Numbered from the stretch's first letter, positions 49,512 through 63,540 are shown. The stretch is DNA of 64,000 nucleotides from Georgenia ruanii (GCF_009193175.1 NZ_VUKE01000002.1:265205-329204), one strand, 5' to 3'. Notes: a model not told the origin generated them from the letters alone. A program made the numbers and translations.

Positions 49512-49561
49512 GGCCGCGCGGTGCCGAGGTGTGCGGCAGGCCGCGCGGTGCTGAGGTGTGC
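49512..49561 (+). repeat. Two-copy 23-bp direct repeat
   Basis: GGCCGCGCGGTGCYGAGGTG-type units occur at 49512-49534 and 49539-49561, differing at one base, in the gap between the convergent YbbN-like and glgB genes. A third partial copy may follow. No function is evident. Confidence 0.55.
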
Positions 49562-49643
49562 AGGCCAGGCCGCGTTGGACTGACGCCCCGCGCGGGCGCG
49601 ACCCTTCCTGCATCGCGGCGCGGACACAGCGGCGCGACACAAC

Positions 49644-49682
49644 GGGTAAACAACGTCCGGGGATGCCGGACGTTGTTTACCC
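49644..49682. terminator. Perfect 17-bp hairpin between convergent YbbN-like and glgB genes
   Basis: GGGTAAACAACGTCCGG (49644-49660), loop GGATG, CCGGACGTTGTTTACCC (49666-49682). The stem is perfect and unusually AT-rich in its outer half, with TTTAC on the exit side. It is best read as a bidirectional terminator. Confidence 0.75.
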
Positions 49683-49769
49683 ACAGACCGCGCACGCCTG
49701 CGACGGTGGCGTCTGGTCACGCGGCCCCGGCGCCATTACGGCATCGGACCCGCGGGCGGACGTGACGAC

Positions 49770-52247
49770 TCAGCGCGCGGGGTGGCGGTCGCTCCGCACG
49801 GGGCCGGGACCTTCAGAGCGCGGCCGGGTGCTGTTGTCGCGCGGCTGGGTGCTCTCAGGCCGGGTGCTGTTGTCGCGCGGCCGGGTGCTCTCGCCGCCTG
49901 GCCGGGCGGTCTCGGCCGTCGCCGTCATCCCGGACCCGGCCGCCGTCGCCGCGGACCCCGGCGCGCCGGAGCCCGCCCCGGTCGCCGCCGTGTCCGCCGC
50001 CGCCGTCGGGCGCGGGGCGGTGTCCGCGACCAGCAGGAGCGCGCCCAGGGGCGGCACGCGCAGCACGGCCGAGGCCGGCCGGCCGTGCCAGCCGACGTTC
50101 TCGGCGCGCACCCGCCCGAGGTTGCCCACGCCGGAGCCGCCGTAGACCGGGGCGTCGGTGTTGAGCACCTCGAGCCAGTCCCCGCCCTGGGGCAGCCCCA
50201 CCCGGTAGCCCTCGTGCGGGGTGCCGGCGAAGTTGATGACGCACACCACCGTCTGCTCCCCGTCGCGGGTGCGGCGCAGGTAGGCGAGGGTGTTGTGGTC
50301 GCCGTCGCTCATCTCGATCCACTCGAACCCGCGGTTGGAGAAGTCCTCCGCCCACAGGGCCGGGTGCGCCGCGTAGACCTCGTTGAGGTCCTTGACCAGG
50401 CGGGCGACGCCGGCGTGGCCGGGGTCGTCCATCTGCCACCAGTCCAGCCCGCGGGCCTCGCTCCACTCGGCCTCCTGGGCGAACTCCTGGCCCATGAACA
50501 GCAGCTGCTTGCCCGGGTGGGTCCACTGGTAGGCCAGCAGCGCCCGCACGCCGGCCAGCTGCTGCCAGCGGTCCCCGGGCATCTTGGTGAGCAGCGAGCC
50601 CTTGCCGTGCACGACCTCGTCGTGGCTCAGCGGCAGGATGAACTGCTCGGAGAACGCGTAGACGAGGGAGAACGTCAGCTCCCCGTGGTGGTAGCGGCGG
50701 TTGATCGGCTCCTCCGCCAGGTACCGCAGGGTGTCGTTCATCCAGCCCATGTTCCACTTCAGGCCGAACCCCAGGCCGCCGTGGGAGGTCGGGGCGGTCA
50801 CCCCCGGCCAGGCCGTGGACTCCTCGGCGACCATGACGATCCCGGGCACCTTGCGGTAGGCCGTCGCCGTCGTCTCCTGCAGGAAGCTGATGGCCTCGAG
50901 GTTCTCCCGCCCGCCGCGCACGTTCGGCCGCCACTGGCCCGGCTGGCGCGAGTAGTCCAGATAGAGCATGGAGGCGACGGCGTCCACCCGCAGCCCGTCG
51001 ACGTGGAACTCCTGCAGCCAGTACAGGGCGTTGGCGACGAGGAAGTTGCGCACCTCCCGCCGGCCGTAGTTGAACACGTAGGTGCCCCAGTCCTGCTGCT
51101 CCCCGCGCAGCGGGTCGGGGTCCTCGTACAGGGAGGTGCCGTCGAAGCGGGCGAGCGCCCAGGCGTCCTTGGGGAAGTGCGCCGGCACCCAGTCGAGGAT
51201 GACGCCGATGCCGGCCTGGTGGAGGCGGTCGATGAGGTAGCGCAGGTCGTCGGGGGTGCCGAAGCGCGCCGTCGGGGCGTAGTACGAGGTGACCTGATAG
51301 CCCCAGGACCCGCCGAACGGGTGCTCGGCCACGGGGAGGAACTCGACGTGCGTGAAGCCCAGGTGCGTGACGTGGGCGACGAGCTCCTCGGCCAGCTCGC
51401 GGTAGCCCAGCCCCGGCCGCCAGGAGCCGAGGTGGACCTCGTAGATGCTCATCGGCCCGGTGTGCGGGTTGGTGTGGGTCCGGCGGGCGAGCCAGGCGTC
51501 GTCGTCCCAGGTGTACTCGGAGACCTCGACGACGGAGGCGGTGGCCGGGGGCACCTCGGTGCGGCGGGCCATCGGGTCGGCCTTCTGGTGCCAGGAGCCG
51601 TCCTGGTACTGGATCTCGTACTTGTACTTCTGCCCGGCGGTGGCGTCGGGCAGGAACAGCTCCCACACGCCCGCGCTGCCCAGCGACCGCATGGCGCTGG
51701 TGGTGCCGTCCCAGCCGTTGAAGTCGCCGATGACGCGCACCGCCCGGGCGTTGGGCGCCCACACCGCGAAGCCGACGCCGCGGACCTCGCCCAGCTCGCT
51801 GGGGTAGGTGTGCACGTGGGCGCCGAGCACCGTCCACAGCTCCTCGTGGCGCCCCTCCGCGATGAGGTGCCGGTCGAGCTCGCCGAGCGTGGGCAGGAAG
51901 CGGTACGGGTCGTCGACGACGCTGCTGACGTCCCCGTACGTCACCCGCACCCGGTAGTCGGGCACCTGCCGGCCAGGCAGGACGGCGACCCACACGCCGT
52001 CCTGCTCGTGGGTGGCCGCGTAGGTCCCGGCGGCGGTGACGATCTCGACGGCGTCAGCCAGGTGGCGCGCCGTACGGACGGTCACCCCGGAATCGCCGAC
52101 GTGGGGGCCGAGGACGGCGTGGGGGTCGTGCGAGTAGCCGTAGGCGACACGGTGCAGCTCGGCGGGCTCGACCGGGAGAGGCGCCGCGCTGGTGGTCGCG
52201 GAGGCATCGGGGCCGGTGGGGGCGTCGTGGCTGAGGTCGCGGTCCAT
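49770..52247 (-). CDS. glgB: 1,4-alpha-glucan branching enzyme
   Basis: This 825-residue enzyme adds alpha-1,6 branches to the linear glucan made by GlgE. An N-terminal module and a CBM48 domain precede the GH13 barrel, with nucleophile in [17 protein letters not shown], acid/base in [12 protein letters not shown] and the third acidic residue in [14 protein letters not shown] 52247 has GGAAGAG upstream at suitable distance; GTG codons 6-9 nt earlier are less suitable. The C-terminal 60 residues are a disordered tail with repeated [16 protein letters not shown] units. It is the last gene of the glgE-treS-mak-glgB operon. Confidence 0.96.
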   Translation of the reverse strand: MDRDLSHDAPTGPDASATTSAAPLPVEPAELHRVAYGYSHDPHAVLGPHVGDSGVTVRTARHLADAVEIVTAAGTYAATHEQDGVWVAVLPGRQVPDYRVRVTYGDVSSVVDDPYRFLPTLGELDRHLIAEGRHEELWTVLGAHVHTYPSELGEVRGVGFAVWAPNARAVRVIGDFNGWDGTTSAMRSLGSAGVWELFLPDATAGQKYKYEIQYQDGSWHQKADPMARRTEVPPATASVVEVSEYTWDDDAWLARRTHTNPHTGPMSIYEVHLGSWRPGLGYRELAEELVAHVTHLGFTHVEFLPVAEHPFGGSWGYQVTSYYAPTARFGTPDDLRYLIDRLHQAGIGVILDWVPAHFPKDAWALARFDGTSLYEDPDPLRGEQQDWGTYVFNYGRREVRNFLVANALYWLQEFHVDGLRVDAVASMLYLDYSRQPGQWRPNVRGGRENLEAISFLQETTATAYRKVPGIVMVAEESTAWPGVTAPTSHGGLGFGLKWNMGWMNDTLRYLAEEPINRRYHHGELTFSLVYAFSEQFILPLSHDEVVHGKGSLLTKMPGDRWQQLAGVRALLAYQWTHPGKQLLFMGQEFAQEAEWSEARGLDWWQMDDPGHAGVARLVKDLNEVYAAHPALWAEDFSNRGFEWIEMSDGDHNTLAYLRRTRDGEQTVVCVINFAGTPHEGYRVGLPQGGDWLEVLNTDAPVYGGSGVGNLGRVRAENVGWHGRPASAVLRVPPLGALLLVADTAPRPTAAADTAATGAGSGAPGSAATAAGSGMTATAETARPGGESTRPRDNSTRPESTQPRDNSTRPRSEGPGPVRSDRHPAR

Positions 52248-52289
52248 GGGCACCACTCTTCCATCACCCCTGCCGGTGCGCGCGTCTCG

Positions 52290-53755
52290 TCAGCCGGCCA
52301 GGAGCCGGGCGACCCCAGCACGGGGGATGGGCAGCCAGTCGGGCCGGTTGCGCGCCTCGTAGACGGCCTCGTAGAGCGCCTTGTCGAGCTCGAGCGCGCG
52401 CAGCAGGGCGGCGTCGGCGCGCGGGTCGCGCCCGGTGGCGGCGCCGTAGCCGTCGAGGAAGGCCTCCCGGGCCCGGCGCGCCCAGGCGTGGTGGGCGTCC
52501 AGCTCGGCGGCCTGGACCGCCACCGGCCCGGTGGAGGCCGGCCGGTTGGCGGCCCGGTCGCCGTGGCCGGACTCGCCGGCGGCGACCGTCGCCGAGCCCG
52601 CGGCGTAGTCGAAGGAGCGCAGCATCCCGGCGATGTCCCGCTGCGGCAGGTCCGGGGCGGTGCGCTCGGCCAGCGGCCGCAGCGGCTCGCCCTCGAAGTC
52701 CAGGAGCACCCAGCCGCGGCCCGGCACGTCGAGCACCTGGCCGAGGTGGTAGTCGCCGTGGATGCGCTGCAGCGGCGGCCAGGGCGCCGCGGCCCCGGCG
52801 CGCAGCACCGCCTCGACGTCGTCGGCGCGGGCGGCCAGCTCGGGGACGGCGTCGCGGGCGGCGGCGAAGCGCTGGCGCCAGCCGCTCAGCACGGCCTCCC
52901 GCGCGGCGGCGTCCGCCTCGGCGGTGGGCAGGGTGCGCGCGAGGACGGCGTGCACCTCGGCGGTGGCCTCCCCGAGGGCGCGGGCCCGGCCGGCGAAGTC
53001 AGTGCCGGTCTCCAGGGCGCGCAGCGCGACCCGCCAGGCGTCCTCGACGCCGGGGAGGAACTCCTGGGCGAAGGCCAGGTGCCCCTCGGCGCGCTGCGCC
53101 CCGGCGGGCCACCAGCCGAGCAGGTCGCCCAGCGGGCGCGGCACGCGGGTGCTGCCCCCCGACGCCAGGGCCTCCTGCACCTCGACGTCGGGGTTGCGCC
53201 CGGCCTGGACCACCCGGAAGACCTTGAGGATGACCGGCGCGCCGGCGGCGACGTCGAAGATGATCGAGGTGTTGGACTGCTCCCCACGCAGCACGCGCGA
53301 GCCGGTGGCGGACACGGGCGCGCCGATGCGGTGCCCCCGCGCGCCGACGACGGCCCCGCCGGGCCGCGCCGGGCCGGCGGCGTCCGCGGGATCGGCCGGT
53401 GCCTCGTCGCCGCCCGGCGGGCCGAGGCGCGCCTCGTCGACCACGGCGGCGAGCAGCGCGGCGGCGCCGGCCGGGTCGTGGCAGCCGTCGTAGACGACCT
53501 GCCCGGGCCCCTCGGCCACGACGGCGTGCTCGAGCCCGGGCACGGCGGCCGGCCGCACGGTCAGCGGCACCTGGTACAGCACCGGGTCGGCGGCACCGAC
53601 GTCGCGCACGAGCCACGTGGCGACGTCCACGCCGTCCGGCCCGGGCAGCGCGAGCCCGCCGACCGGTTCCAGGCGCGGCTCGCGGCCCTTGCCCGTGTAC
53701 CACCGCTGCCGGGCCATCCAGGCGGGCAGCGCGGCCCGCAGCGCCTCCGAGGCCG

Positions 53756-53759
<4 letters not shown>
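52290..53759 (-). CDS. mak: Maltokinase
   Basis: This 489-residue kinase phosphorylates maltose to maltose-1-phosphate with ATP. It has an aminoglycoside-kinase-like fold; [12 protein letters not shown] carries the catalytic Asp and VLLDFEGEP the metal-binding Asp. The N-terminal cap region begins [17 protein letters not shown], a Mak hallmark. An insertion rich in Ala/Gly/Pro (about 120-150) is unusual. ATG 53759 overlaps the treS stop (ATGA). In many species treS and mak are fused; here they are separate but coupled. Confidence 0.94.
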
Positions 53760-56109
<2,350 letters not shown>

Positions 56110-56113
<4 letters not shown>

Positions 56114-58731
56114 AGCGGCCTCACCGACAGGATGTGGGCGCAGCGCGAGTGCGGGGCGAGCCGGACGAACGGGTCGGACCCCCACAGGTAGGTCTCCCCG
56201 CCCAGCTCGTCCGAGGCGGCCATGACCGGCCACGGGGCGTGGGCGTCCCCGGCGATGCCGAGCGCGCCGAGGTCGAGGTGGAGAAGCGTCTGGCGCGTGG
56301 TGTACGGGTCGAGGTTGAGCACGACGATGACGGTGTCCTCCTGGCCGGTGGGGGACTGCTCCGCCGTCAGGCGCTTGGAGAAGCACAGGATCTGGTCGTC
56401 GTCGGTGGGGTGGATGTGCACGTTGCGCAGCCGCTGCAGCGCCGGGTGCGCCCGCCGGACGGCGTTGAGCTTGCCGAGCAGGTCGGCGACGCCAAGGCTC
56501 GACGCCCGGGACCAGTCGCGCTCCTTGTACTCGTACTTCTCGTTGTCGATCTGCTCCTCGGCGCCCGGCCGGGCGACGTTCTCGACCAGCTCGTAGCCGG
56601 AGTAGATCCCCCAGGTGGGCGAGCCGGTGGCGGCGAGCACCGCGCGGATGGCGAACGCGGCGGCCCCGCCCTGCTGCATGTACGGGGTGAGGATGTCGTG
56701 CGTCGTCGGCCAAAACGCCGGCCGCAGCCGCGCGTCCGTCTCGTAGGCGAGCTCCATGAGGTACTCGCCGATCTCCTGCTTGCCGGTGCGCCAGGCGAAG
56801 TACGTGTAGGACTGGTGGAACCCGATCGCGCCGAGCGTGCGCATCATCGCCGGCCGGGTGAAGGCCTCGGCGAGGAAGAGCACGTCCGGGTGGGTCTGGC
56901 GGAACTCGGCGAGCAGCCGCTGCCAGAAGGCCAGGGGCTTGGTGTGCGGGTTGTCCACGCGGAAGATCGTCACGCCGTGCGCCACCCACACCTCCAGCAC
57001 GTCCCGGACGGCGGCGTAGATGCCCTCCGGGTCGTTGTCGAAGTTCAGCGGGTAGATGTCCTGGTACTTCTTCGGCGGGTTCTCCGCGTAGGCGATGGAG
57101 CCGTCCGCCCGGGTGGTGAACCACTCCGGGTGCTCGGTGACCCACGGGTGGTCCGGGGAGGCCTGCAGCGCCAGGTCGAGGGCGACCTCCATGCCGTGCT
57201 GGCGCGCCCGGGCGACGAAGTGGTCGAAGTCCGCGAAGGTGCCCAGGTCCGGGTGGATGGCGTCGTGGCCGCCCTCGGGCGCGCCGATGCCGTAGGGCGA
57301 GCCCGGGTCGCCCGGCCGGGCCTCCAGGGTGTTGTTGCGGCCCTTGCGGTTGGTCATGCCGATCGGGTGGATCGGGGTGAGGTAGACGACGTCGAAGCCC
57401 ATCTCGGCGATGCGGCCCAGCCCGTCGGCGGCGGTGCGCAGGGTGCCCGAGACCCACTCGCCGGTGGCCGCGTCCCGGTGGGCGCCGACCGAGCGGGGGA
57501 AGATCTCGTACCAGGAGCCGACCAGCGCGCGCTCGCGGTCCACCTGGACCGGGTAGGTGGCCGACGGCGAGACCATGTCGCGCAGCGGGTGCTCGGCCAG
57601 GACCGCGCGCACCTCGGCGGCGGTGCCGGCGGCCAGGCGGGCGGGGGCGGGCCGGCCGGCGTCGCGCAGGCCGGCGACGGCGTCGCGCAGCACCCGCGCG
57701 GCCGCGGCCGGCAGCTCCCGGGCCGCGGCCCGCTCGAGGAGCAGCGCGCCCTCGGTGAGCATGAGCTCGACGTCGACCCCGGCGTCGACCTTGATCGTCG
57801 CGTCGTGCCGCCAGGTGCCGTAGGGGTCGGACCAGCCCTCGACCCGGAAGCCCCAGGTGCCGGGCCGGTCCGGGGTGAGCCAGGCCTCGTAGCGGTCCAG
57901 GCCCGGGGCGATGTCGACCATGTGCGCCCAGGAGTGGTCGCGCCCGTCGGGCGTGACGAGCACGGCGGTGGCGGCGACGGCGTCGTGGCCCTCGCGGAAG
58001 ACCGTGGCGCGGACGGGGAACGCCTCGCCCTCGGTGCCCTTGGCCGGCCAGCGGCCGTCCTCGAGGACGGGGGAGACCTCGACCACCGGGATGCGGCCGA
58101 CGGGCGCGAACGGCGCCGGGCGCGGCGCGGCGGGCGCCGGCGTCGCGCCGACGGCGGTCGTCTCGGCGGGGCGGGGGGCGGCTGGGGTGCTCGGCGTGGC
58201 GGAGCTGGTTGATGAGGTCATGGGCGTACCGCCCGCACGGGGCGTGGACTCCTCGGTGGGGACAGGGGCTGCGATGGGGTCGGGGGCGGCGGCTCCGGGC
58301 TGGTGCGGTGCCGTCTCTCCCGTCGCCGCGGACGAGACGTCCTGCGCGGCAGACGCTACCCGCTCCGGCGTGTCGGTGCCGCTGGCGGGCGCGGGGGTGG
58401 TGCTCGGGGCGCGAGCGGGGCTGGCGCTCGCGGTCCGAGCGGGGGTGGCGGCCGGTCGTGCCGGGTCGGTCGGCGCCGGTCTGGCGGGGGCCGACGGCTC
58501 CCGGGGCGCGGAGGCCTCGTGGCCGCCGGGCTGCGCCGGGGGTGAGGGCTCCGGCGGGCCGGCCTCCTGCTGGGCGGCCGCGCGCGGTGCGGCGGCGCCG
58601 TGGCCGGCGGGTGAGCCCGGGGGCGCTATCCGCCGCTGCGCGGGCACGGGGGGCCGGTCCGGCGCCGCGGGAGCGTGCCGGAAGGAAGGGAGCCACCAGC
58701 GACGGCCGGAGTCCTTGCGCGGCTTGGACAT
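56110..58731 (-). CDS. glgE: Alpha-1,4-glucan:maltose-1-phosphate maltosyltransferase
   Basis: This GH13_3 enzyme extends alpha-glucan with maltose-1-phosphate. The core (about 700 residues) contains the catalytic Asp in [10 protein letters not shown], Glu in FLAEAFTRP and the family segment [14 protein letters not shown]. From ATG 58731 the protein has 873 residues because of a 170-residue Pro/Ala-rich N-terminus that starts [19 protein letters not shown] 58221 would give a normal 703-residue enzyme. Neither start has a strong ribosome site; the longer one is kept because its first 25 residues look like real protein. It is the first gene of the operon. Confidence 0.9.
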
Positions 58732-58940
58732 CACGCCCCGAACCTACCGAGAGGCGGCGACGACGGCAGTTCGTGGTACCCGGCGGCGGCCCCGCGAACC
58801 GTGCTGACCAGCCGCGACACCCCCGCCGGGGCCTGGCGGCCCCCGCCGGCCCGGGCCCGGGGACGCCCCGCGGGACCGCCCGCCCGCACCCCCGCCGGCC
58901 CGGCTCCGGCGCCGCCCGGAGCGGGCCCGCCGTGCCCCCG

Positions 58941-58990
58941 CGCTGAAACCGGACTGCAAGGTCGTGCAACGGTTTCAGCGTGTCTAGACT
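58941..58990 (+). promoter_or_regulatory. glgP promoter with palindrome and TTGCA direct repeat
   Basis: CGCTGAAACCG (58941-58951) and CGGTTTCAGCG (58970-58980) are perfect inverted arms around an 18-nt centre that holds TGCAAGGTCGTGCAA. On the other strand this is TTGCA-N5-TTGCAG with 10-bp period, like the direct repeats bound by actinobacterial MalR-type LacI regulators (from memory). TAGACT (58985-58990) is the -10 box, 7 nt before GTG 58998. A repressor here would block the promoter. Confidence 0.5.
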
Positions 58991-58997
58991 CGTCGGC

Positions 58998-61589
58998 GTG
59001 AGAGCGATTCGTCGATTCACCGTCCGCACCGTTCTGCCCGAGGCGCTGGCGCCGCTGGATGCGCTCGCGCAGAACCTCAGGTGGTCCTGGCACACCCCGA
59101 CCCGGGACCTCTTCGCCTCCCTCGACCCCCAGCTGTGGGAGGCCGTTCACGGGGACCCCGTCGCGCTCCTCGGCTCCCTCGCCCCCCGCCGGCTCGAGCA
59201 GCTGGCCCTGGACCGCTCCCTCGTGGCCCAGGTGCACGAGCTGGACGCCGACCTGCAGCGGTACCTCACCGAGCCGCGCTGGTACCAGACCTCCTGCACC
59301 GCGCCCGACAAGCCCGCCGCGATCGCCTACTTCTCCGCCGAGTACGGCATCACCGCCGTCCTGCCGCAGTACTCCGGCGGCCTCGGCATCCTCGCCGGCG
59401 ACCACCTCAAGTCCGCCTCCGACCTCGGGGTGCCCATCGTCGGCGTCGGCCTGCTCTACGGGGCGGGGTACTTCAAGCAGTCCCTCACCCGCGACGGCTG
59501 GCAGCACGAGACCTACCCGCTGCTCGACCCGGACAACCTGCCGCTGACGCTGCTCCGGGAGGCCGACGGCACCGCCGCGCGCGTCCAGCTGCCGCTGCCG
59601 GGCGGCCGGCGCCTGTACGCCCAGGTCTGGCTCGCCCAGGTCGGCCGGGTGCCGCTGCTCCTGCTCGACTCCAACGTCAGCGACAACGACGACGCCGCCC
59701 GCCGGGTCACCGACCGCCTCTACGGCGGCTCGCCGGACCACCGGCTGCAGCAGGAGCTGCTTCTGGGCATGGGCGGCGTCAAGGCCCTGCGCCTGTACTC
59801 CCGGCTCACCGGCGCCCCGCGCCCGGAGGTCTATCACTGCAACGAGGGCCACGCCGGCTTCCTCGCCGTCGAGCGCATCCACGAGCTGATCGAGGCCGAG
59901 GGGCTGGCCTTCGAGACCGCCCTCGAGGCGGTCAAGGCCGGCACGGTCTTCACCACCCACACGCCGGTCCCGGCCGGGATCAGCCGCTACAGCGCCGACC
60001 TCATCGCCGAGTACTTCGGCGGCGGCGCCGAGCTGCCCGGCATCCCGCTGGAGAAGGTCCTGGCGCTGGGCGCGGAGGACTACGAGGGCGGCAACCCCGG
60101 CGTGTTCAACATGGCCATCCTCGGCCTGCGCGCCGCCAAGCGCGCCAACGGCGTGGCCCAGCTGCACGGCAAGGTCTCGCGGGAGATGTTCCACCAGCTC
60201 TGGCCCGGCTTCGACGTCAGCGAGGTGCCCATCACCTCCATCACCAACGGCGTGCACGCCCCGACCTGGGTCGACCCGTCGTTCGTGGAGCTGGCCGAGC
60301 GGCACCTCACCCGGGAGCAGCTCGAGTCCGGCGAGGGCTGGCGGCTGAGCCCGGAGGAGGGCGGCGTCTCCGACGCCGAGCTGTGGGACATGCGCCACCG
60401 GCTGCGCGGCAAGCTCGTCAAGGAGGCCCGACGCCGGGTGCGCAAGTCCTGGCTGGACCGCGGCGCCTCGCCCGCCCAGCTCGGCTGGACCGACAGCGTC
60501 CTCGACCCCGACGCGCTGACCATCGGCTTCGCCCGCCGCGTGCCGACCTACAAGCGCCTGACGCTCATGCTGTCCGACCCCGAGCGGTTCACCCGGCTGC
60601 TCACCGACCCCGAGCGGCCGGTCCAGATCGTCGTGGCCGGCAAGTCCCACCCGGACGACGAACAGGGGGTCGGACTCATCCAGCGGCTCGTCCAGTTCGC
60701 CGACCAGGCCGGGGTGCGCGAGCGGATCGTCTTCCTGCCCAACTACGACATCGCCATGGCGCAGACGCTCATGCCCGGCTGCGACGTCTGGCTCAACAAC
60801 CCGCTGCGCCCGCTGGAGGCCTCCGGCACCTCGGGCATGAAGTGCGCCCTCAACGGCGCGCTCAACCTCTCCATCCTCGACGGCTGGTGGGACGAGTGGT
60901 ACGACGGCCGCAACGGCTGGGCGATCCCCACCGCCGACGGCGTGGAGGACCCGGCGGCGCGCGACCAGCTCGAGGCCGCCGCCCTCTACGAGATCCTCGA
61001 GTCCACGGTCGTGCCGCGCTTCTACGACCGTGACGACGACGGCGTCCCGCGCCACTGGATGGAGATGGTGCGGCACACCCTGGCCACCCTCGGGCCCAAG
61101 GTGCAGGCCACGCGCATGGTCCGGGAGTACGTCGAGCGGCTATACAGCCCGGTGGCCGGGTACGCCCACGCCCTCGACGGCCCCTCCGACCACCGGGGCG
61201 CCGACGAGCTGGCGCGGTGGAAGACCCGGGTGCGTCAGGCGTGGCCCGCGGTGCGCGTCGACCACGTCGAGGCCGACGGCGTCGCGGACGTCGTCAAGGT
61301 CGGCGACCGGATCTCGATGACCGCCTACGTCTCGCTGGGGGACCTGCGCCCCGAGGACGTCGAGGTGCAGGCCGTGGCGGGACGCCCGGACGAGGCGGAC
61401 AACCTCAGGGACCTCATCGTCCTGCCGCTGGAGCCGGCGGAGGCGCTCGAGGGCGGCCGGTACGCGTTCCGGGGCGAGCGCACGCTCGACCAGACCGGGC
61501 CGTTCGGCTACACCGTGCGCATCGTGCCGTGCCACGACGGCCTGGCCGGTTACACGGAGCTCGGGCTCGCGGCGGCGGCCCAGCACTGA
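58998..61589 (+). CDS. glgP: Alpha-glucan (glycogen/maltodextrin) phosphorylase
   Basis: This 863-residue GT35 enzyme releases glucose-1-phosphate from alpha-glucan. It has the DUF3417 N-terminal domain (about 1-110, [16 protein letters not shown]) typical of the actinobacterial GlgP form. The PLP lysine is in [17 protein letters not shown] (K615) and the glucan-binding region around [15 protein letters not shown] 58998 was preferred over GTG 58980 because relatives start at this residue and the -10 box lies 7 nt upstream, predicting a leaderless mRNA. It is divergent from the glgE operon. Confidence 0.95.
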   Translation: MRAIRRFTVRTVLPEALAPLDALAQNLRWSWHTPTRDLFASLDPQLWEAVHGDPVALLGSLAPRRLEQLALDRSLVAQVHELDADLQRYLTEPRWYQTSCTAPDKPAAIAYFSAEYGITAVLPQYSGGLGILAGDHLKSASDLGVPIVGVGLLYGAGYFKQSLTRDGWQHETYPLLDPDNLPLTLLREADGTAARVQLPLPGGRRLYAQVWLAQVGRVPLLLLDSNVSDNDDAARRVTDRLYGGSPDHRLQQELLLGMGGVKALRLYSRLTGAPRPEVYHCNEGHAGFLAVERIHELIEAEGLAFETALEAVKAGTVFTTHTPVPAGISRYSADLIAEYFGGGAELPGIPLEKVLALGAEDYEGGNPGVFNMAILGLRAAKRANGVAQLHGKVSREMFHQLWPGFDVSEVPITSITNGVHAPTWVDPSFVELAERHLTREQLESGEGWRLSPEEGGVSDAELWDMRHRLRGKLVKEARRRVRKSWLDRGASPAQLGWTDSVLDPDALTIGFARRVPTYKRLTLMLSDPERFTRLLTDPERPVQIVVAGKSHPDDEQGVGLIQRLVQFADQAGVRERIVFLPNYDIAMAQTLMPGCDVWLNNPLRPLEASGTSGMKCALNGALNLSILDGWWDEWYDGRNGWAIPTADGVEDPAARDQLEAAALYEILESTVVPRFYDRDDDGVPRHWMEMVRHTLATLGPKVQATRMVREYVERLYSPVAGYAHALDGPSDHRGADELARWKTRVRQAWPAVRVDHVEADGVADVVKVGDRISMTAYVSLGDLRPEDVEVQAVAGRPDEADNLRDLIVLPLEPAEALEGGRYAFRGERTLDQTGPFGYTVRIVPCHDGLAGYTELGLAAAAQH

Positions 61590-61680
61590 TCACCCGCGCC
61601 GGGGTGGCCGTGCGGCCCCCCGGCGTGGCCGGTCCGCGCGGCCGGCGCGCAGCCTCCCGGCGCGGAGCGGGTGGCGGCCG

Positions 61681-61920
61681 TCAGGCCAGGGTGTCGAGCG
61701 GCGGCCTCGGTGCCGGCCGCGCCCGCCCGTGCTCCGCGCCGGCGCCGGGGGTATACCCGGCCGCGTCGTCCTCCCGGGCAGTGCCCCCGTCGGTCCGCCT
61801 GGCCGTTCGTTCCCACTCCCGCGCCGCGTCGAGAAGACCGCCCTTCACGCCCGAGCGCACGACCCAGTAGAGGCCCCACAGCGCACCGGCGCCGAGCGCG
61901 ATCGAGGTCAGGCCCTCCAT
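61681..61920 (-). CDS. Small membrane protein of unknown function
   Basis: This 79-residue protein has an N-terminal helix (about 3-25, GLTSIALGAGALWGLYWVVRSG) followed by a charged, Pro-rich cytoplasmic part. No homologous domain is recognised. ATG 61920 is the only clear start in this frame near the hydrophobic segment. It is convergent with glgP and may be a real small gene, as codon third positions are GC-rich, but evidence is limited. Confidence 0.5.
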   Translation of the reverse strand: MEGLTSIALGAGALWGLYWVVRSGVKGGLLDAAREWERTARRTDGGTAREDDAAGYTPGAGAEHGRARPAPRPPLDTLA

Positions 61921-62090
61921 GGCCGCCACGGTAGACAGCGCCGCACCCGCGGCGATGCGGCCTGCCGGGTGATCCGAGGGTGACCGCCAGCGACGCGAGG
62001 GTGAGGCGGCGTGCGGGCGAGCGCCCTGCAGGGTGAGTGCCGGTCGGCCGAGACCGCCTGCGGCGCGCCATGCCCGCCGGGCGCGCCGCG

Positions 62091-62603
62091 TCAGTTCCGC
62101 GGGTCGTTGAAGCAGTCTCCGACGGCGGCGTCGCTGAGGTCGAGGCCCAGCGCGGGGTCGACCGTGACGTCCTTGTCGCGGAAGTCGGCCGGCTCGTACC
62201 GGTCGGGGAGGACCCCGTGGCGGTGGAGGCACTCGGCGATGACGACCATCATGCCCTTGTTCGCCGGGTCCATCTCCATGCGCCACTTCAGCTCGTGGAT
62301 GGCGCCCACGGTCGTCTGGATACAGCGTTCGGCGTCCTGGCCGGCGATCTCCATGCCGCCCTGGCCGTATGGCTCGACACCGAGTCCGCGCAGGCAGTCC
62401 TCCATCTGGGCGATTCCGCGGTCGATCTCCGCGTCGGTGATCAGGCCGTCGGCCAGGACCTCCAGCTGGAAGTCCGAGGCGGTCTTGCGCGCCTCGGCCA
62501 GCACGGCGGCGTAGGGGTCCGGCGTGGGGGCGAGGACCATGACGCCGCCGACGACGGCGGCGATCACGCCGGCGCCGATCCACTCCCGGGTGCGTCGTCG
62601 CAT
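62091..62603 (-). CDS. Secreted or membrane-anchored protein with four cysteines
   Basis: This 170-residue protein begins with a signal or anchor helix (about 9-26, IGAGVIAAVVGGVMVLAP). The remainder is an extracellular domain with cysteines at 70, 94, 125 and 164, suggesting two disulfides. No domain is recognised. ATG 62603 starts MRRRTREW, a typical basic n-region. It stands alone; the adjacent genes are not obviously linked. The 170 bp between this and the previous gene hold nothing recognisable. Confidence 0.75.
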   Translation of the reverse strand: MRRRTREWIGAGVIAAVVGGVMVLAPTPDPYAAVLAEARKTASDFQLEVLADGLITDAEIDRGIAQMEDCLRGLGVEPYGQGGMEIAGQDAERCIQTTVGAIHELKWRMEMDPANKGMMVVIAECLHRHGVLPDRYEPADFRDKDVTVDPALGLDLSDAAVGDCFNDPRN

Positions 62604-62703
62604 GTCCGCACGGTAGCCGCCGGCCCGGACGGCGAGGCCGTTTCGGACGGCAGTGGTGGGTCGGTGGGCCCGCGGATCGCGAGACGAACGGGCGCTCTCT
62701 TCG

Positions 62704-62709
62704 TAGTCT
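62704..62709 (+). promoter_or_regulatory. -10 box before the polytopic membrane protein
   Basis: TAGTCT fits the -10 consensus and lies 34 nt before GTG 62744, leaving room for GGGAGG (62733-62738) as ribosome site. Confidence 0.4.
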
Positions 62710-62743
62710 GTCCGTTCTCACGACAGGTGTGCGGGAGGTGGCG

Positions 62744-63310
62744 GTGCCGATGCCGACCTGGCTGCGCAGCGTCCTGGTGGCGGCGGCCGTCGGCGCCGCG
62801 GCGGGGCTCGTGGTGGGTGGGGCCGGCGGACGTCTCGTCATGCGGCTGGTCGCGCTCGCGCAGCCGCCGGACGCCCTGGGCACGCGCATGCCCTCCGGTG
62901 CGGCCGTCGGTGACGTCACCTGGGCGGGCACGGCCCAGGTCCTCGGGTGGGGAGCGCTGGTCGGGGTGATCGGCGGGCTGCTCTACCTCGGCGTCCGGGC
63001 CGTGCTGCCCGCCGGCGCCCGCGTCCGGGCGCCGGTGTTCGCGGGGTTCCTCCTGCTCGTCCCCGGGGCCGTGTTCTCCGCCGACCCCGCCTTCGCCCGG
63101 CTCGAGCGGCCGCTGCTCGCCCTCGCGCTGTTCGCCCCGGTGTTCGTGCTCTTCGGGCTGGCGGTGCCGGTCGCCGTCGAGCGCCTCGCGCCGGGGCCGG
63201 CGGCCGGGCGGGGCGGCCTGGCCCGCACGGCCCGCGGCTTCCTCGTGCTCACGGTCGCCGTCGCCGTGACGGTGCAGGTGGTGTCCCTCAGCCAGGTGGC
63301 CGCGCGGTAG
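62744..63310 (+). CDS. Polytopic membrane protein of unknown function
   Basis: This roughly 188-residue protein has about five hydrophobic segments, for example SVLVAAAVGAAAGLVVGGAG, VLGWGALVGVIGGLLYLGV and FLVLTVAVAVTVQVVSL. GTG 62744 lies 5 nt after GGGAGG; ATG 62750 and GTG 62729 are in the same frame. No family is recognised. It is the last chromosomal gene before the insertion sequence. Confidence 0.75.
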   Translation: MPMPTWLRSVLVAAAVGAAAGLVVGGAGGRLVMRLVALAQPPDALGTRMPSGAAVGDVTWAGTAQVLGWGALVGVIGGLLYLGVRAVLPAGARVRAPVFAGFLLLVPGAVFSADPAFARLERPLLALALFAPVFVLFGLAVPVAVERLAPGPAAGRGGLARTARGFLVLTVAVAVTVQVVSLSQVAAR

Positions 63311-63540
63311 GCGCGGGGCGCCGCGGCCGGCCGGCTCGACGCCGCGTGCCCGGGGCGCCGCGGGGCTCCGTGGTGGGTCAGCCCGACGGCGCGTGCCCCG
63401 GGGCGACGCCCGCCCCGGGGATCGGCTCAGCCCTGATCCACCGGTGTGGTGAGCGTGGCGTAGAACGAGAGAGCCCTTCCGGGCGGGGAAGATCTTGATT
63501 GCGACGTCGAGATCCGACCACCCAGAAGGGCACCTCGTAA
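63311..63540. other. Gap before the transposase, probably holding the IS left end
   Basis: This 230-bp stretch has no gene. The part from about 63455 contains GAGAGCCCTTCCGGGCGGGG and is less GC-biased than the chromosome to its left, so the IS left end probably lies between 63450 and 63490. The inverted repeat cannot be defined because the right end is outside the window. Confidence 0.4.
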
